A stretch of 64,000 bases of DNA from Phialocephala subalpina (Eukaryota; Ascomycota; Leotiomycetes; Helotiales; Mollisiaceae), in assembly GCA_900073065.1 (NCBI GenBank), contig FJOG01000008.1, positions 1,016,552 to 1,080,551 of the forward strand, given 5' to 3'. A program made the position numbers and the translations under genes. The notes beneath the pieces are model-generated. The model did no database searches, was not told the origin of the DNA, and saw only the letters and a program-made list of their open reading frames with translations. Positions 43,480 to 54,857 of this stretch are shown one piece after another. How positions within the stretch are numbered: the stretch's first letter is position 1; each line of letters opens with the position of its first letter.

Positions 43480-46208
43480 ATGCGCTTCCTCAATCCGAGA
43501 AAGCTTCAGCCCCTCAGAAGAGTGATGGCTCGCAAGATGCCGCACGAGACGCAGCGTGTCGGTCCAGCGATGTCGATGAGTCTCTCCACGACCGCTTGGA
43601 TGCTGCCTCTCCTACACCAAAGCCTCGGCCTGCCTTCAAGGGATCCTGAACCCGGAACCACACCTAAAATACCTAAGAAACCACCTGTGGATCCCTTGCT
43701 TGTTTCCATTGATTGCGAATTCATTCCTCACGGCACCTCGAGAACCATCCGTGAGATTGGAATATCCACGCTTGACACTCGCCGCCTCAAAGACCTATGC
43801 AGCTCGTCATCAATCTCAGAATTTCAAAATGTCATCCGGACATTCAATTTCACATTCATCGACTTGAAGAAGGCCAAAAATCAACGTCCGCCTCGCATTT
43901 TCGGCTTTGATCACCACGCCAAGGCATCAAAATCAGAACTTCGTCAAGTTTTGCACGATTTTACGACAACAAACAGTAGCGCCGGTGCACCTCGTGATGT
44001 TCTGATCGTTGGCCACGGAATTAGCGCCGACATTCTTTCTATGACTCGCGAACGTTTCCATCTCCCGAATGTTGAGGTCCTTGATACAGCTTCCGTAGCC
44101 GCTCGTTTGTTCTCTTCAAGTCAAAAATTGGAGGTCCTTGACATGGAAAAGGCGAAGGGGTTGAAGGGCGCATTGTCGCTCAGACGGTTAATTGGGAAGT
44201 TAGGGATGCCGTTTCGGAAGAGGTTATTTCACAATGCAGGCAATGACTCTCACATGACGATGCGACTGTTACTTCAGCTGGGCGTAGAGAGCGCTGTTGG
44301 CACATACCAGACCGTCGAACACCAGTCCAGAGTGTCAGTGTTGCGAGCAATCGCCAATTCGCCCTTAGCAAAATTGTCGATGCATGATGAGTCTCTCTTT
44401 GGCCATATGCAGTTGCGAAAGATTGATGAGAGACGTAACGCCTATGTCCAAGAGTTGGCTCAGCGGGAGGCTAATGCTTTGAAATCGAAAGCTCCCACAA
44501 ACACTAGTCGAACACCTGCCCCCGTCGATACAGAAACCTCATCAGTGTCAGTAGCGAACTCAAACGTTCCTCAAAATGACACATCGATACAATTGGAGCT
44601 TTCATCGATTTTGGATCTGGACTCAGATCCCTCTCGACAGGCTTCTCTTTCCAAACTGGAATCTTCCGATACATCCAGCTCTGATCCTTCCACCATGTGT
44701 GTCGAATCTAGCGAAACGGCGCCGGGGATGGCAACTTTGGATTTGCCAGTGGGAGCTAGCCCACATGAGCATTTAGCTATTCAACAGGACAATCCAACGC
44801 TGATGACAGCTCAATCTGCGCGCCAAAGGCCAGCTTCCATGATGGTATCACGCCTTCAGCAAACTTTCGGCTTCCCTCAAACGGAAACAGACAACGTGGT
44901 GGGCACAGAATCCCCAAACCCTCTCGTGGAACCCCTGCTCGTCTCAATCGATTGCGAATTCCATCAGCCTAAAGGCGGCCTAGATATGATTCGCGAGATC
45001 GGAATATCAACCCTCGATACTTGCCACCTCAAAAATCTTTCCCTTACATCTTCGCCAGTCTCGAACTTTCAGAATGCGATTTCGACTTATAACTTCACAT
45101 TCGAAGGTGCTGGAACGAAGTTTGGAAAGCCGCGAAAGTTCTTGTTCACCGAGTCAGCTCATGTATCGAAATCCGAACTACAGGACGTGCTGCGCGAATT
45201 CACAGAATCTAGTAATGGTGTTAGACAAGGAGCATCTCGCAATGTGATAATCGTTGGTCACAGTTTCGACTCAGACCTCGAGGTGCTGAATCGCGAAGAG
45301 TTTCTCATCCCGAACGTCGAACTCTTTGATACCTTGACCATAGCACAGGATCTACTTGCCCACGAAACAAAGCAAGGCTTGCTTGCCGTTGATTGTACTC
45401 TCCGAGGCTTACTTCAAAGTTTCAAAATTCCACATACAGCCCGCAACTTACACAACGGCGGCAACGATTCTCACTTGACTTTGAGGCTTCTTCTCATGCT
45501 TGCGTCAAAAGTATCATGGAGAAAGAACTTACGCCCTCACAGAAAAATGCCGCTTCAGTGCTAAATGCAGTTGCCCGCTCGCCCCTGAGAAGAGACAGTC
45601 GATTGAACGATGTGTTTTTTAATCAAAACGAGACTGAATGGGTTCCTTCTACCCTTTTCAAACCCATAAGAAACCTCAAAATTCGGAGAAGGCTTCGCAC
45701 ATTCGCTAAAGCGGAGACCTCGTTTTCGTCTGTGAGCTTAAAAACTCCCTTGATAGTAACTGTCCCTCAATCGGAATCATCGATCACCGTGGATTCACCG
45801 CTATCGAATCCTTCTTCAGAACCTCCAATTGCTAAATTGGAATCGTCCAGTGGAAGCAATATACCTTCACCTCAACGCAGCACCAACCCTAATAGACGAC
45901 TAAGGCGCCAATTGCTCAGGAGGACTTGCGGCAAAGGGCGTCGGGCTGCAAGCAGAGCTGCGAATGCTACAACCCCTTACGGCCAACAGCAATCAAGCTC
46001 AGTTTCAAAATTCTCTCCGAAAGTACCATCTTCTAAATTAGAATCCATATCTCTCGAAAAGTCACCTCTCTCCCCAAACCAAGAGGAACTAAGCAAACCA
46101 CCTCCGCCAAAGGCAACTCCAGGCTCATATTTCCGAACAGGCTTGGGTTATCCCCCGGAATCTATCCCACCCACTTCCACCCAAGCAGACTCATCAGTAT
46201 CTGTATGA
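43480..46208 (+). CDS. Twin DEDDh (Gfd2/YDR514C-like) nuclease-domain protein with a frameshift
   Basis: The first frame (43480-45564) holds two copies of one domain. Copy 1: 'LLVSIDCEF' (Asp78, Glu80), 'LIVGHGISADI' (Asp184), 'HNAGNDSHMT' (Asp256, His258). Copy 2: 'LLVSIDCEF' (Asp491, Glu493), 'IIVGHSFDSDL' (Asp599), 'HNGGNDSHLT' (Asp663, His665). Both copies keep all DEDDh metal-binding residues. The linker is Ser/Thr-rich. After 'LRLLLMLA' the frame should continue as in copy 1 ('QLGVESAVGTYQ...SVLRAIANSPL'). The matching 'VKSIMEKELTPSQKNAASVL' and 'NAVARSPL' lie in the next frame, which stays open to 46208 with a disordered, basic Ser/Pro tail. A one-base loss near 45502 explains this. 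Gfd2-like proteins are poorly known; yeast Gfd2 is linked to mRNA export. Confidence 0.75.
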
Positions 46209-47427
46209 AGTAGGAACATTCAATCATTGGGACTTCATCAGAGATACCAACGACTCATATCCATCTCCTTCAGTAAGCTTAATGGGACTGGCCGAGTGAG
46301 TAGATATGATATCGTCGTCTCTCCGAACGGTCAGCACACTCGAAATCGAGGTTTCTCTCGCTGATGGAGATACTTCTCACGATTCGAGACCGGCATGCTG
46401 GATTATCATGCCAGCCCACCGATGATGCCGTTGCACAAACCGATCACAGATGTCTGCCATGTCAAGGAAGAATTAGTGTCCCAGAGACCCGATGCATCTT
46501 CAATGCAAGGCTTCTTGGGTATGTACTGTACAACTACTTACCTCGTGAGGACCCTTCTGATCAGGTCGTCTGAGGGCACTGTAAACAACATTTTTCTGCG
46601 CTCTCCATTGTTTTCAAACCCCTTTGTTCCTAGTTTTGTGTCGATTCCTTTCTAGGTCGCTCCTTCCTCCCCAAAACCCCTCGCGATTTATTCTTTCTCA
46701 GCGACGAAACGCATTCTACTAGCTTGGAAACAGCATCTTGAAGTTTCAAGCATGGCGCTCCGATACTAGCAACAGCGACATGAGCGCCTTCCCTCTAATG
46801 ATTGCGACGTCTCATCATTTAGGTTCGAGGTCCAAAATATGCTGGCAAGAGCTATCAACACTGCCCAACAGAGCAGCTGCAAATTGGGGGAGCGTATCTG
46901 CGAACTTTGAACCGAACAAGCGCAGCACCAGAACAGCTACCACCATCGAAATATTCTCGAAACACCTTTCGTAACAATTTCAATGCAGACGGCAACGGTA
47001 ATCAAAACAGACTTCCCCGTGTCCGATCGAAGTTCGAATCGGGATACGTACAAATCTCAATGTCAGCAAGTGGCTTAAACGATGCTGCGCGGTGGGACCA
47101 TGCTCCGGCCAAGCTCGTGAAGTGCAGCCAATCAATTGAGAGGAAAGGATACAGTATGAATCACCTGTCATAAGCGAGAAGTTTCTCGTGCGAGAGACTC
47201 CTATTCAGGATATCGGCAATTTGTGTATCGCGAACCAGGGCTGTGATGGGCGCCATAGAGTCTGGTCGTGCGACACATAGAAAGGTATATAAATCTTGTC
47301 TATTCCCACTGAAGTTCTCTTCAGCTTCAATTAGCTCCTCTGTTGCACTTCCTCCTCCGCTCCATCATTTCCCCCCAACCATTTGATGTTTTTGCCACCC
47401 TTGTCTTTGCATTCGATATCTTCCACA
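46209..47427. other. Intergenic region before the monooxygenase gene
   Basis: About 1.2 kb without a supportable gene; short ORFs only. The 3' end carries the TATA-like element at 47286 and a C/T-rich leader. Confidence 0.5.
47286..47293 (+). promoter_or_regulatory. TATA-like element upstream of the monooxygenase gene
   Basis: TATATAAA lies 135 bp before the ATG at 47428, followed by a pyrimidine-rich leader with CTTC and CCTCC runs. Position and leader composition fit a regulated fungal promoter. Confidence 0.4.
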
Positions 47428-48657
47428 ATGACCATCACATCACCAGTGATCATCCTGGGCGCAGGCATAAGCGGCCTCGCGTTAGGACAAGGCCTTCTGA
47501 AGGCATCAATCCCATTCCACATCTACGAGCGCGACTCTAGCCTCAATGTTCGAGCCCAAGGCTACCGCGTCCGCATCAACGACTCCGGCATCGACTCACT
47601 CAAACAGCTAATCAAGCCTGAGCTTTATGCCCGCCTAGAAGACAGCATGGCTATCACGACCACCGAAGGAGCAGCACCTCCTGTCATGCTTGACACCATC
47701 ACCGGACAGCCGGCAAAACTCAACTACACCGGCCCTCGTCCACCCGCCGGTCCCCAACCTCTAAACGCAGACCGATCTGTCCTACGCATGGTTCTCACGA
47801 AAGGCCTGGAAGACAACATCACTTTTTCCAAGGAATTCTCTTTTTACACCACGACTTCATCAGGCATCATAATTCACTTCACAGACGGCACCTCAGTCAC
47901 AGGCTCCCTCCTCGTCGGTGCAGATGGCACCAAATCCAAAGTTCGCTCTCGGCTCCTCCCAGACCACAAGAATATCGATACAGAAGGCCGTTGGTTCTTC
48001 GGCAAAACCACCATCACGCCTTCTCTTCTTTCAAACCTCCATCCCACAGTCGCATCCCAAATGACTCTCGTCCAAGACCGAACGAATTCCATTCCTAAAT
48101 CCCTCCTTCTCGAACCTGTGCGCTTCAAAGACAATCAATATAGGTCTGACCTACCTGCAGACTACATCTACTGGGTAGTCGGCTCCCGAAAAGACGCCCT
48201 GGATATGTCTGACGCCGAGCTCCTTTCGCTTACCCACGAAGATGCCGCAAATCAAGTCCTTGCTCTAACCTCAGCCTGGGACCCAAGAATCCGCGAGCTC
48301 TTCAAGCATCAAGACATCCCGCAAACATCCTTCCTGAAAATCGACTCGGCGAAACCGGATCTCCCAGTTTGGGAGACGGATGAAAGAGTCACGTTGATAG
48401 GAGATGCGGTTCATGCCATGAGTCCTGCTGCTGGAGTTGGTGCTGTTACTGCTCTGAGGAGTGCGGAGGCGTTGTTTAGAGCGATTACCGCTGGTGTTGG
48501 GGAAAACAGGGTTAGTAAGGGGAGTTTGAGAGCGTATGAGGATGAGATGAGGGGGTTTGCGGGGAAGGCAATTGGGCATGCTTTTTTTGGTGGGAAGATG
48601 TTGTTTGGGATGAGGAGTTTTGAGGAGTTGATTGCTAGGGAGAACGAAGGAAAGTGA
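47428..48657 (+). CDS. FAD-dependent monooxygenase (PHBH/salicylate-hydroxylase type)
   Basis: A single exon of 409 residues. 'VIILGAGISGLALGQGL' is the N-terminal Rossmann GxGxxG for FAD. 'LLVGADGTKSKVR' is the DG motif (Asp166) that contacts FAD and NAD(P)H. 'VTLIGDAVHAMSPAAGVGAV' is the GD motif (Asp326) that binds the FAD ribityl chain. This is the complete class A flavin monooxygenase layout, used for hydroxylating aromatic or polyketide substrates. No signal peptide or C-terminal membrane anchor. No polyketide or terpene synthase is adjacent, so the substrate cannot be inferred. The start is the ATG just before the Rossmann strand; a longer upstream frame lacks an ATG in good context. 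Confidence 0.88.
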   Translation: MTITSPVIILGAGISGLALGQGLLKASIPFHIYERDSSLNVRAQGYRVRINDSGIDSLKQLIKPELYARLEDSMAITTTEGAAPPVMLDTITGQPAKLNYTGPRPPAGPQPLNADRSVLRMVLTKGLEDNITFSKEFSFYTTTSSGIIIHFTDGTSVTGSLLVGADGTKSKVRSRLLPDHKNIDTEGRWFFGKTTITPSLLSNLHPTVASQMTLVQDRTNSIPKSLLLEPVRFKDNQYRSDLPADYIYWVVGSRKDALDMSDAELLSLTHEDAANQVLALTSAWDPRIRELFKHQDIPQTSFLKIDSAKPDLPVWETDERVTLIGDAVHAMSPAAGVGAVTALRSAEALFRAITAGVGENRVSKGSLRAYEDEMRGFAGKAIGHAFFGGKMLFGMRSFEELIARENEGK

Positions 48658-49611
48658 GGGGTTGAGTTCCGTGTATGACAAGCTGAGAGCTTGAGAAGCT
48701 TCCGATGTTGAAAGTAAGTGGTATACGCACAACCCCAGGTGTCATTATCCTAACGCTTAAGGGACTTTCAGGATCATTTCCTTCAGAATGTGAGTTACAG
48801 GGAATCTCCGCTCTAAGCAACACTTCGATCTTCGCTTGAGGGCTTCTTCTATACTTTTTATAATATTGAATTTCTGTTCACTAAAGAGCAGAGTCTCCTT
48901 CACCATCTTGATTATCCGTGGCCTGACAATAGTCACAACATCTCTTTCAATTTTTGTAGCAATGTACCGATCAGGAACGCAACAATTTTTATTTGTGTCT
49001 GTATTAATTCGGCCTTGTCGACTATCTTATTTTCGCTGAAGGCGGGCGCGATAACTGTCATGTCGCTGTATCTGTTTTGCACGGTCGGTGCGGTAGTCAC
49101 GGACATGGTTCTTCAAGCGCGTATCGTTTGGGTAATTATGGCTTGTTGCAGAAACGGCGACGTAATCCAGCTGCTCCTGTCTCAGTATCATGCCAGTTCG
49201 ACTCTCCGTCTGGAATTGGATAGTCCTCTTCTTCGCCCCGTATTGCGTTTGGCCGTTGAAGACAATCTCCTCAGGTTGTATTGATTGACATGACCGATGT
49301 AGAAGAAGTCGGCGATTGCATGCTCATCGAACGCTTAGGGAGTCTGCCTTGGAGCGTGAGAAAAGGTAAGGGTACCCAGGTTTGGTATAGAACCTCGAGC
49401 GAGATCCTCCAGGGTGTGTTCCACTTGGTAGTCATTAGAATCTCTGAGCATTTGGGTTTGGCATATCACTGAAGTAGGAAGGTTGAAGATAGTACTCCGC
49501 TCCGCCAGTCGAGGAACTATAGCCTTGGTTCTCCCCATAGCCTTGCCTTTATCCCATTCCCGTCAGTTAGTAGCTACTTTGATATTGCCCTCCTCCTCCT
49601 ATGGCATCTGA
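48658..49611. other. Intergenic region
   Basis: Nearly 1 kb without a supportable gene; small ORFs on both strands show no motif. Confidence 0.45.
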
Positions 49612-51153
49612 TTATAAGCCACCTCGCGCAGTAGCGTACTGACCACGATCAAATGGGCCAGGTTGTATATACATGCCTCGTCTACTAGCTGCATACTGCT
49701 CACCAGGTACTGCGTCATAAATACTTGTCGACATCTGTTGTGTAAGGTCTGCCCTTCGGATATCCGGGTCAAATACTATCTCATGATCATATTCAGGATC
49801 GTATCCAGGAAGAAATAAATCCGCTATCTCTTTATGATGGGCCTTCGCCTCGCTGACTGAACTGGTAAGCTCCTTTCTTCGGCTTCCTGAGTTTGGTATG
49901 ATGAGAGAGAAGTGAACTGGACTAAAAGAAAGTTTGTTTTCCTTTTTATAAAGCTGATAATGGTTTGTGATTCCATTTATGATTATAGTTGGATCAATCA
50001 TCTAGGACTGCCATAAAGCCATCATTCATTTATCTCACAAAGGAGTACTCTTTTGAATAATATGTTCATGAAATTAGTGATCCGTTCTTTCTCGTTATCT
50101 ATTATATGTTAATAACGTATAATATGAAGATGTTATCGTACATGTCCTTTACCTTTCTATATTCTTGGGCGAGATGCTTACAGCGGAGATTGTCATCGCT
50201 CTTGGTGTTCTGTTCATCCTTCAGTACGTCCCTTAAGCCAACTGGGTACCAAAACAATCAAAGTGATGGGAGCAGTCCGTACCTTTGCTGAAACTCATTT
50301 CCGCAGAGATGAAACGCTATCTGATCCCTTTCTCTCACTTCCGGTATGGCCTTAAGACAAATTATCGAACAGTCGAGCTCGTCTACAAAAGCTTGAGAAA
50401 GATTTCTGAGTCTTTGGCAGTACTCGACCAATGATAAGCCTGAATAGTACCAAGCGGCATCAAAGTAGGTCCAAGGCTTGGAGAACCGGATTCTCAAACC
50501 AGCCGCCCTGTATGGTGTTGGAAACAAAGGAACACCCTTCCTGCTCTCCTCTGCTTGAGACTGTCTGGAATACGAGAATAAATTCTGATCACCGTAGTCA
50601 CGGTATTTGAATTCCTTGACATTATACTCACGGCAAGATTTCCCACCTGGAAAAGGAATCTGAAGGAAGTCCAAGTATCTGTCAGCTATCTCCATGGTCT
50701 CTAGCTGATAACGGAGCACTCATATGGTTTCTTCCATATCTGGGACACACGCAATTAGTATGCGTGCAGTGACATCTATCAACTGGGACATTGATCAAAC
50801 ATACCTTCTCCATCGTAGTTGATTTTATAGGAAGGCCACCCGTTGTACAAGAAACTTATATTGGACGTCGAGCCATGGCAGTCATTTGGAAGACTTCCCG
50901 TATATTGTGCGTAGACCATACAATCTATCGTTGATTGTCTTGGCTCTGCAAGTGGCTTAATTCCCATCCTCTTCCTGCGGAGCATCTTGCGGGCGCCTCG
51001 GCGCTGCGTATCTGAAGTCGTTTGAAGAGGGAGGACATCTGGAGCGCTCGCAACACCCTGCGAATCTGGCTGCGATGTCTGCTTCGAGTTGAATTTTATG
51101 GTGCTAGTGGTTGGCTGAAAGACCTTTCTAGTAAAGCATTTCTGACCTTCCAA
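49612..51153 (-). CDS. Uncharacterised multi-exon protein, possibly damaged
   Basis: Segments on the minus strand link through plausible introns. 51153-50815 is basic, with 'GARKMLRRKRMGIKPLAEP', and has a GTATGT donor. 50755-50295 reads 'ADRYLDFLQIPFPGGKSC', 'RFSKPWTYFDAAWYYSGLSL', 'FVDELDCSIICLKAIPEV', then a GTACGG donor. From about 50230 'DVLKDEQNTKSDDNLRCKHL' follows, and the last frame (50001-49612) has 'FLPGYDPEYDHEIVFDP'. Right after the first junction a TGA interrupts 'EETI*VLRYQ', so the exon model or the gene is faulty. No family recognised. Confidence 0.35.
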
Positions 51154-52606
51154 GGGAAATCTTCACTATAAATCGAGGATGGGGGAGATACTCTGTGTGT
51201 TGTGAGTAAGAGTTGTTGGCTCCAGTTCATTCTCAAATGGACTACCACATAAGAGTCGCCAGTTCCTGTGCTAATCAGTGAATGAAATTTTTGTTTCCAG
51301 ACGGGTAAGGGGGCGGCTAATGACGTAAATACCCTTTGCAATACATGACACACTTTCTAGTCATTCAGAAGCTAGCGAATTGTCGTATACTTTATCAGGT
51401 ATCAGCTTTGACAAGTGGTACAAGTACCCCGCAGTGTTTGAGTATGGCAAGGCGGGTAGCAAGCGTAGGGAGCGCACCCCGAATTTATAGGCTTTGAAGC
51501 TAGAAATACAGGGAACAGTTCCCAGAGCCCAGACATTAGCCTGCTGTCCCTGAAAGCGGAGGTATTTTAAAAGAAAAGCGCCGCTCATGAAATGAAATAA
51601 AAAATCAAGACATTTCTCGTGGTGTGTGAGAGAAACAGCTGTACGAAGGTGTAGTAAAATGTAAAGCGTGTTTAGCAGGACTAGACTTGACTTCAAGTAC
51701 AAAGCACTAGAATAGTCAACACACCTGAAAGGAACCACTCTGAACATTCATCTTGTGTTGCTCCAGACCTCATTTCAGGTCAATCCTCTCAAGTCGATAT
51801 TATATTGGTCAAGAGAAGCATAATGCTACTCTTCTCCTTCCTCCATTCGTGCAACTCCTTCGCCTCCCCATCACTCATACACATTTCCCAAAAGGGCAAG
51901 ATCCCATCAACGGAACATTGAACGCGAAAGCCAGTATAGCAGGAACGAAAGTCGCTCCCAAAATGAAAGCCAACAAAGTCTGAATGTCGCAGTTTCCTCT
52001 ACCACCCGGTCTTTCCGAATGCAGTCCTCTCTCTAGAACTCTCGCTTGCTGTATCGTTCCATAGGTTGCTGGTGGGTAGGGGCTTGGTTTGCAGCCCAGT
52101 CGTCGCCTGAATCTGAAGTATCTCCATGATGATGGTGGTGATGGTGGTGATGGTGATGACGGTCATGGTTAGGCTCCTGGGATGGAGTGTAGTGGAAGTT
52201 GTGCTGATATCACGTGAGCGCTTGTTTCGTAGTCAGGGGACGCTGGAGACAGGATTTGAGGTAGAGAGCTTACATGTGAGGTGTCATGGAAGGTGTGGTC
52301 AGTATGGGACACTGTATGTACTGCAGCTCCGCCGTCGTGCATCGTCACGCGTGTTCAGGAGACAATGATAGACAAAACGCGAGCTGATGCTGCCTTTCGG
52401 AGAATTTCTTTCGATCTGCAGAGGGGCGGCTTGAAATGTTTTCTGGGGAAGGTACAAATTGATGGAGAACCTGGTATTTGAATTTGTTTAAAGGGAAGGT
52501 GCTGCGCCTCGAACCTTCCTACAGTTGGTTGGTGGTCAGCAGCAGCCAAGTTCAGGCATCGAACCTTTACGTATATGGGGTCTGATATGTCGATCCAATC
52601 AAGGTA
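51154..52606. other. Stretch flanking the transposon nest
   Basis: No supportable gene. A (GATGGT/GGTGAT)n-like purine tract lies at about 52118-52165. The 3' end borders the TA target site of the outer Tc1/mariner element (TA at 52605-52606). Confidence 0.5.
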
Positions 52607-52644
52607 AGAGTTAGGGCCACACCTCTCCGGCACCCTTAAGCGAG
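52607..52644. repeat. Left TIR of element A
   Basis: Reads AGAGTTAGGGCCACACCTCT then CCGGCACCCTTAAGCGAG. It pairs with 55895-55932 with three mismatches, two of them transitions consistent with RIP. Confidence 0.92.
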
Positions 52645-53353
52645 AACATCAAATGACCCCTTGTTTTTTATTAAAAAATATATAACTTTTACATTTTCTT
52701 ATAGTTTCCTCCCAAATTTGAATCATAGATTAACGAATAGTAGTTAATCATTTTACTTTAATCACATCTTCTAATTTACAAGTTAATCTCTCTGTGTATT
52801 TGCGGTAATCACGTGGATCCACTTAATCCCATAGCCTTTGAATCTCTCTATATAATGCCTCTTTAGAAGTTAGTACAAATGGAAGCTTCTTTAATTCCTC
52901 TTTTATCTACCTCTAAACCTTCTTAATGACGTTCAAATCGAGTGAAGAAAAGAGTAAATCAAAGCCTCGAATATTATATTAAAGCTTAGTAAATTTTATA
53001 TACCCCTTATAAACCTTTGCCCTATTTTCTATGAAGATATACTCCGCTCTAAGCTCGTCAAATAAAGGGAAAACAATGGGTTGAAGTACAATCAGGTCGG
53101 GGTAAAACTCGTCACGTGTTATAAGTATACCCCTTACTTAAAAACAAATAACTTTTCTATTCTCTTATGAAAATTAGCTTAGTTAGGCTCAAAATGAAGC
53201 TATTTAGTACTTAGTTGCTCCCCTATCATTCTTAAGGCAAGCTCTATATTTTTCTGGCATAAAATCATATAGTTTCAAAAGGAAATCTCTACTTATTTGC
53301 TCTTACTCTTCTCTTATAACTATAATAAAATCCACTCTATTTCTAGCCCTATG

Positions 53354-53594
53354 TGTTGGAACGTCCGGCGGTCATCATCAAACACTAAGATCTTAGTCTG
53401 GTGTCAATGATTATATTCTGCCTCCTCCCTCTCCTCCTTTCCCAGAAGGGGCACCTAACTACCTATATAACAAAGGAAATGAGATACTGAGACAATGGTT
53501 GCTAGGGTGATGGAGGTCAGAGCTCCACTCCTCCATCCATCCCTGAATCCGGCCCTCCATCCCATCGCTAAGCGATCACCTGATTATACCGACA
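53354..53594. mobile_element. Solo LTR within element B (241 bp)
   Basis: Begins TGTTGGAACG and ends TACCGACA (TGTTGG/CCGACA imperfect inverted ends), with a perfect 5-bp duplication CTATG at 53349-53353 and 53595-53599. Base composition is normal while the surrounding element is AT-rich. It splits the transposase after 'AKRKH'. Confidence 0.88.
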
Positions 53595-54121
53595 CTATGC
53601 TTCCGTTTGGCAATTACGTCCTTAATCCTCTTCCATTTATTCTCAATAGGATTAAAATCAGGAGATTATAAAGTATATAGCATTATTCTAATCCCCTTAT
53701 TTATTAAATACCTCTTAATAATATTAGCCTTATATTACTTCGCGTTATCTTCTATAAATATAACCTTATTTCCATATATCCTTTCTATTTTCTTATAAAA
53801 TGGAATTATATATTTTTGGAATACCCATTTATACCGCACGGCGTTTATATTCTCTCCTTTCGGGAGAATATAAAATGCGCTAAATTAATCTCCACAAAAA
53901 TAATCCTATGCTCTTACTATTTCTCGTCTACTCTTAAAAGTAGGCCTCAAATTCTTGTCCGTATACTCCTTATCTTTACCCGGCCCTCTAATCACAAAGA
54001 ATATAGTCTAGTCTTTTCCTATCTCCAAAGTAACTTTATCACTCCAAATTACTACTCTTAGGTTCCTTTTCCGCTTAAGTTCTTCTTTGCAATAAATTCT
54101 TCGCTTCTTTTTGTAAAAAGG

Positions 54122-54383
54122 TGTGAGGTGTAGAATAGAAGGAGGCAACAATAGGTCAGATTGGTACTAGACTAATCTCTGTCTTTCTGCCAGAGATTCA
54201 GAGAGCCTCTATATACAGAATAACAGCCTAAGAATAACAACCGCATAGCCCTCGTAAGACCTCCTACGCTACGCGTAAGCTTACGCGAGCTCTACGTAGG
54301 TTATGGAGGCTGCGCAGCCTTGGGTGGTGGCTGTAAGCCAGCCATAGGCTGCGCCAGTAGGACACCCAATCCTACACGTGACA
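54122..54383 (+). mobile_element. Solo LTR within element B, copy 2 of the 27.2-kb family (262 bp)
   Basis: Begins TGTGAGGTGTAG and ends CACGTGACA, with a perfect 5-bp duplication AAAGG at 54117-54121 and 54384-54388. Compared with the 27.2-kb copy it has 39 extra bp and a handful of differences, nearly all C/T or G/A. It splits the transposase after 'KLYLSPF'. Confidence 0.92.
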
Positions 54384-54689
54384 AAAGGACTCAAATAAAG
54401 CTTCTTGCGAAGGCGGCGCTTAGCTTTTCTATATCGTTTAAGGATTTAAGAGACCGTATGGTAGTTAAGTCTCTTGCCAGATTTAGACAGCGTTATAAGC
54501 GCTTTTAGGGTTATCTTTGGCTCAAATATAATAATGCGTACTAAAGCTCTTTCGGCTCTAACTAAGAGTATCCTTTTTGCCCCGCTTCCGGGCTTTCTTG
54601 CAAAAGTAAAGCTATCGGTTTTAGTATACCAGTGGATAAAGGAGGAGATAGTAAAGCGGGGTATCTTAGTTTTATATAAAATCGCGGTA

Positions 54690-54857
54690 TGTAAAGGGGG
54701 TCACCAAAAGAGTCGGGATCAGGGAGCAAGTTGATGCAATTGGATTGCTGAAACTTAAGGAGAGAAGAAGTCGAGCGGCTGCTCGGTTCTTGATGAGGCT
54801 CGGCTGGCGGCGCCGAGCTAGGGGCGCACGTGCAGCACGTGACAGCGCCCTACGACA
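54690..54857. mobile_element. Short solo-LTR-like insertion within element B (168 bp)
   Basis: Begins TGTAAAGGGGGTCACC and ends CGCCCTACGACA (TG...CA), with a perfect 5-bp duplication CGGTA at 54685-54689 and 54858-54862. It is GC-rich inside an AT-rich element. Removing it joins 'LKNKGYKFTAILYKT' in frame. Too short for most LTRs, so it may be a small non-autonomous retrotransposon LTR. Confidence 0.75.

Noticed and set aside
47428..48657. Possible biosynthetic gene cluster around the FAD monooxygenase
   Set aside because: No polyketide, peptide or terpene synthase nearby; the O-methyltransferase fragment lies 20 kb away and is dead.
52126..52368. Val/Met-rich ORF over the GATGGT repeat
   Set aside because: Translation of a simple repeat, no continuing coding signal.
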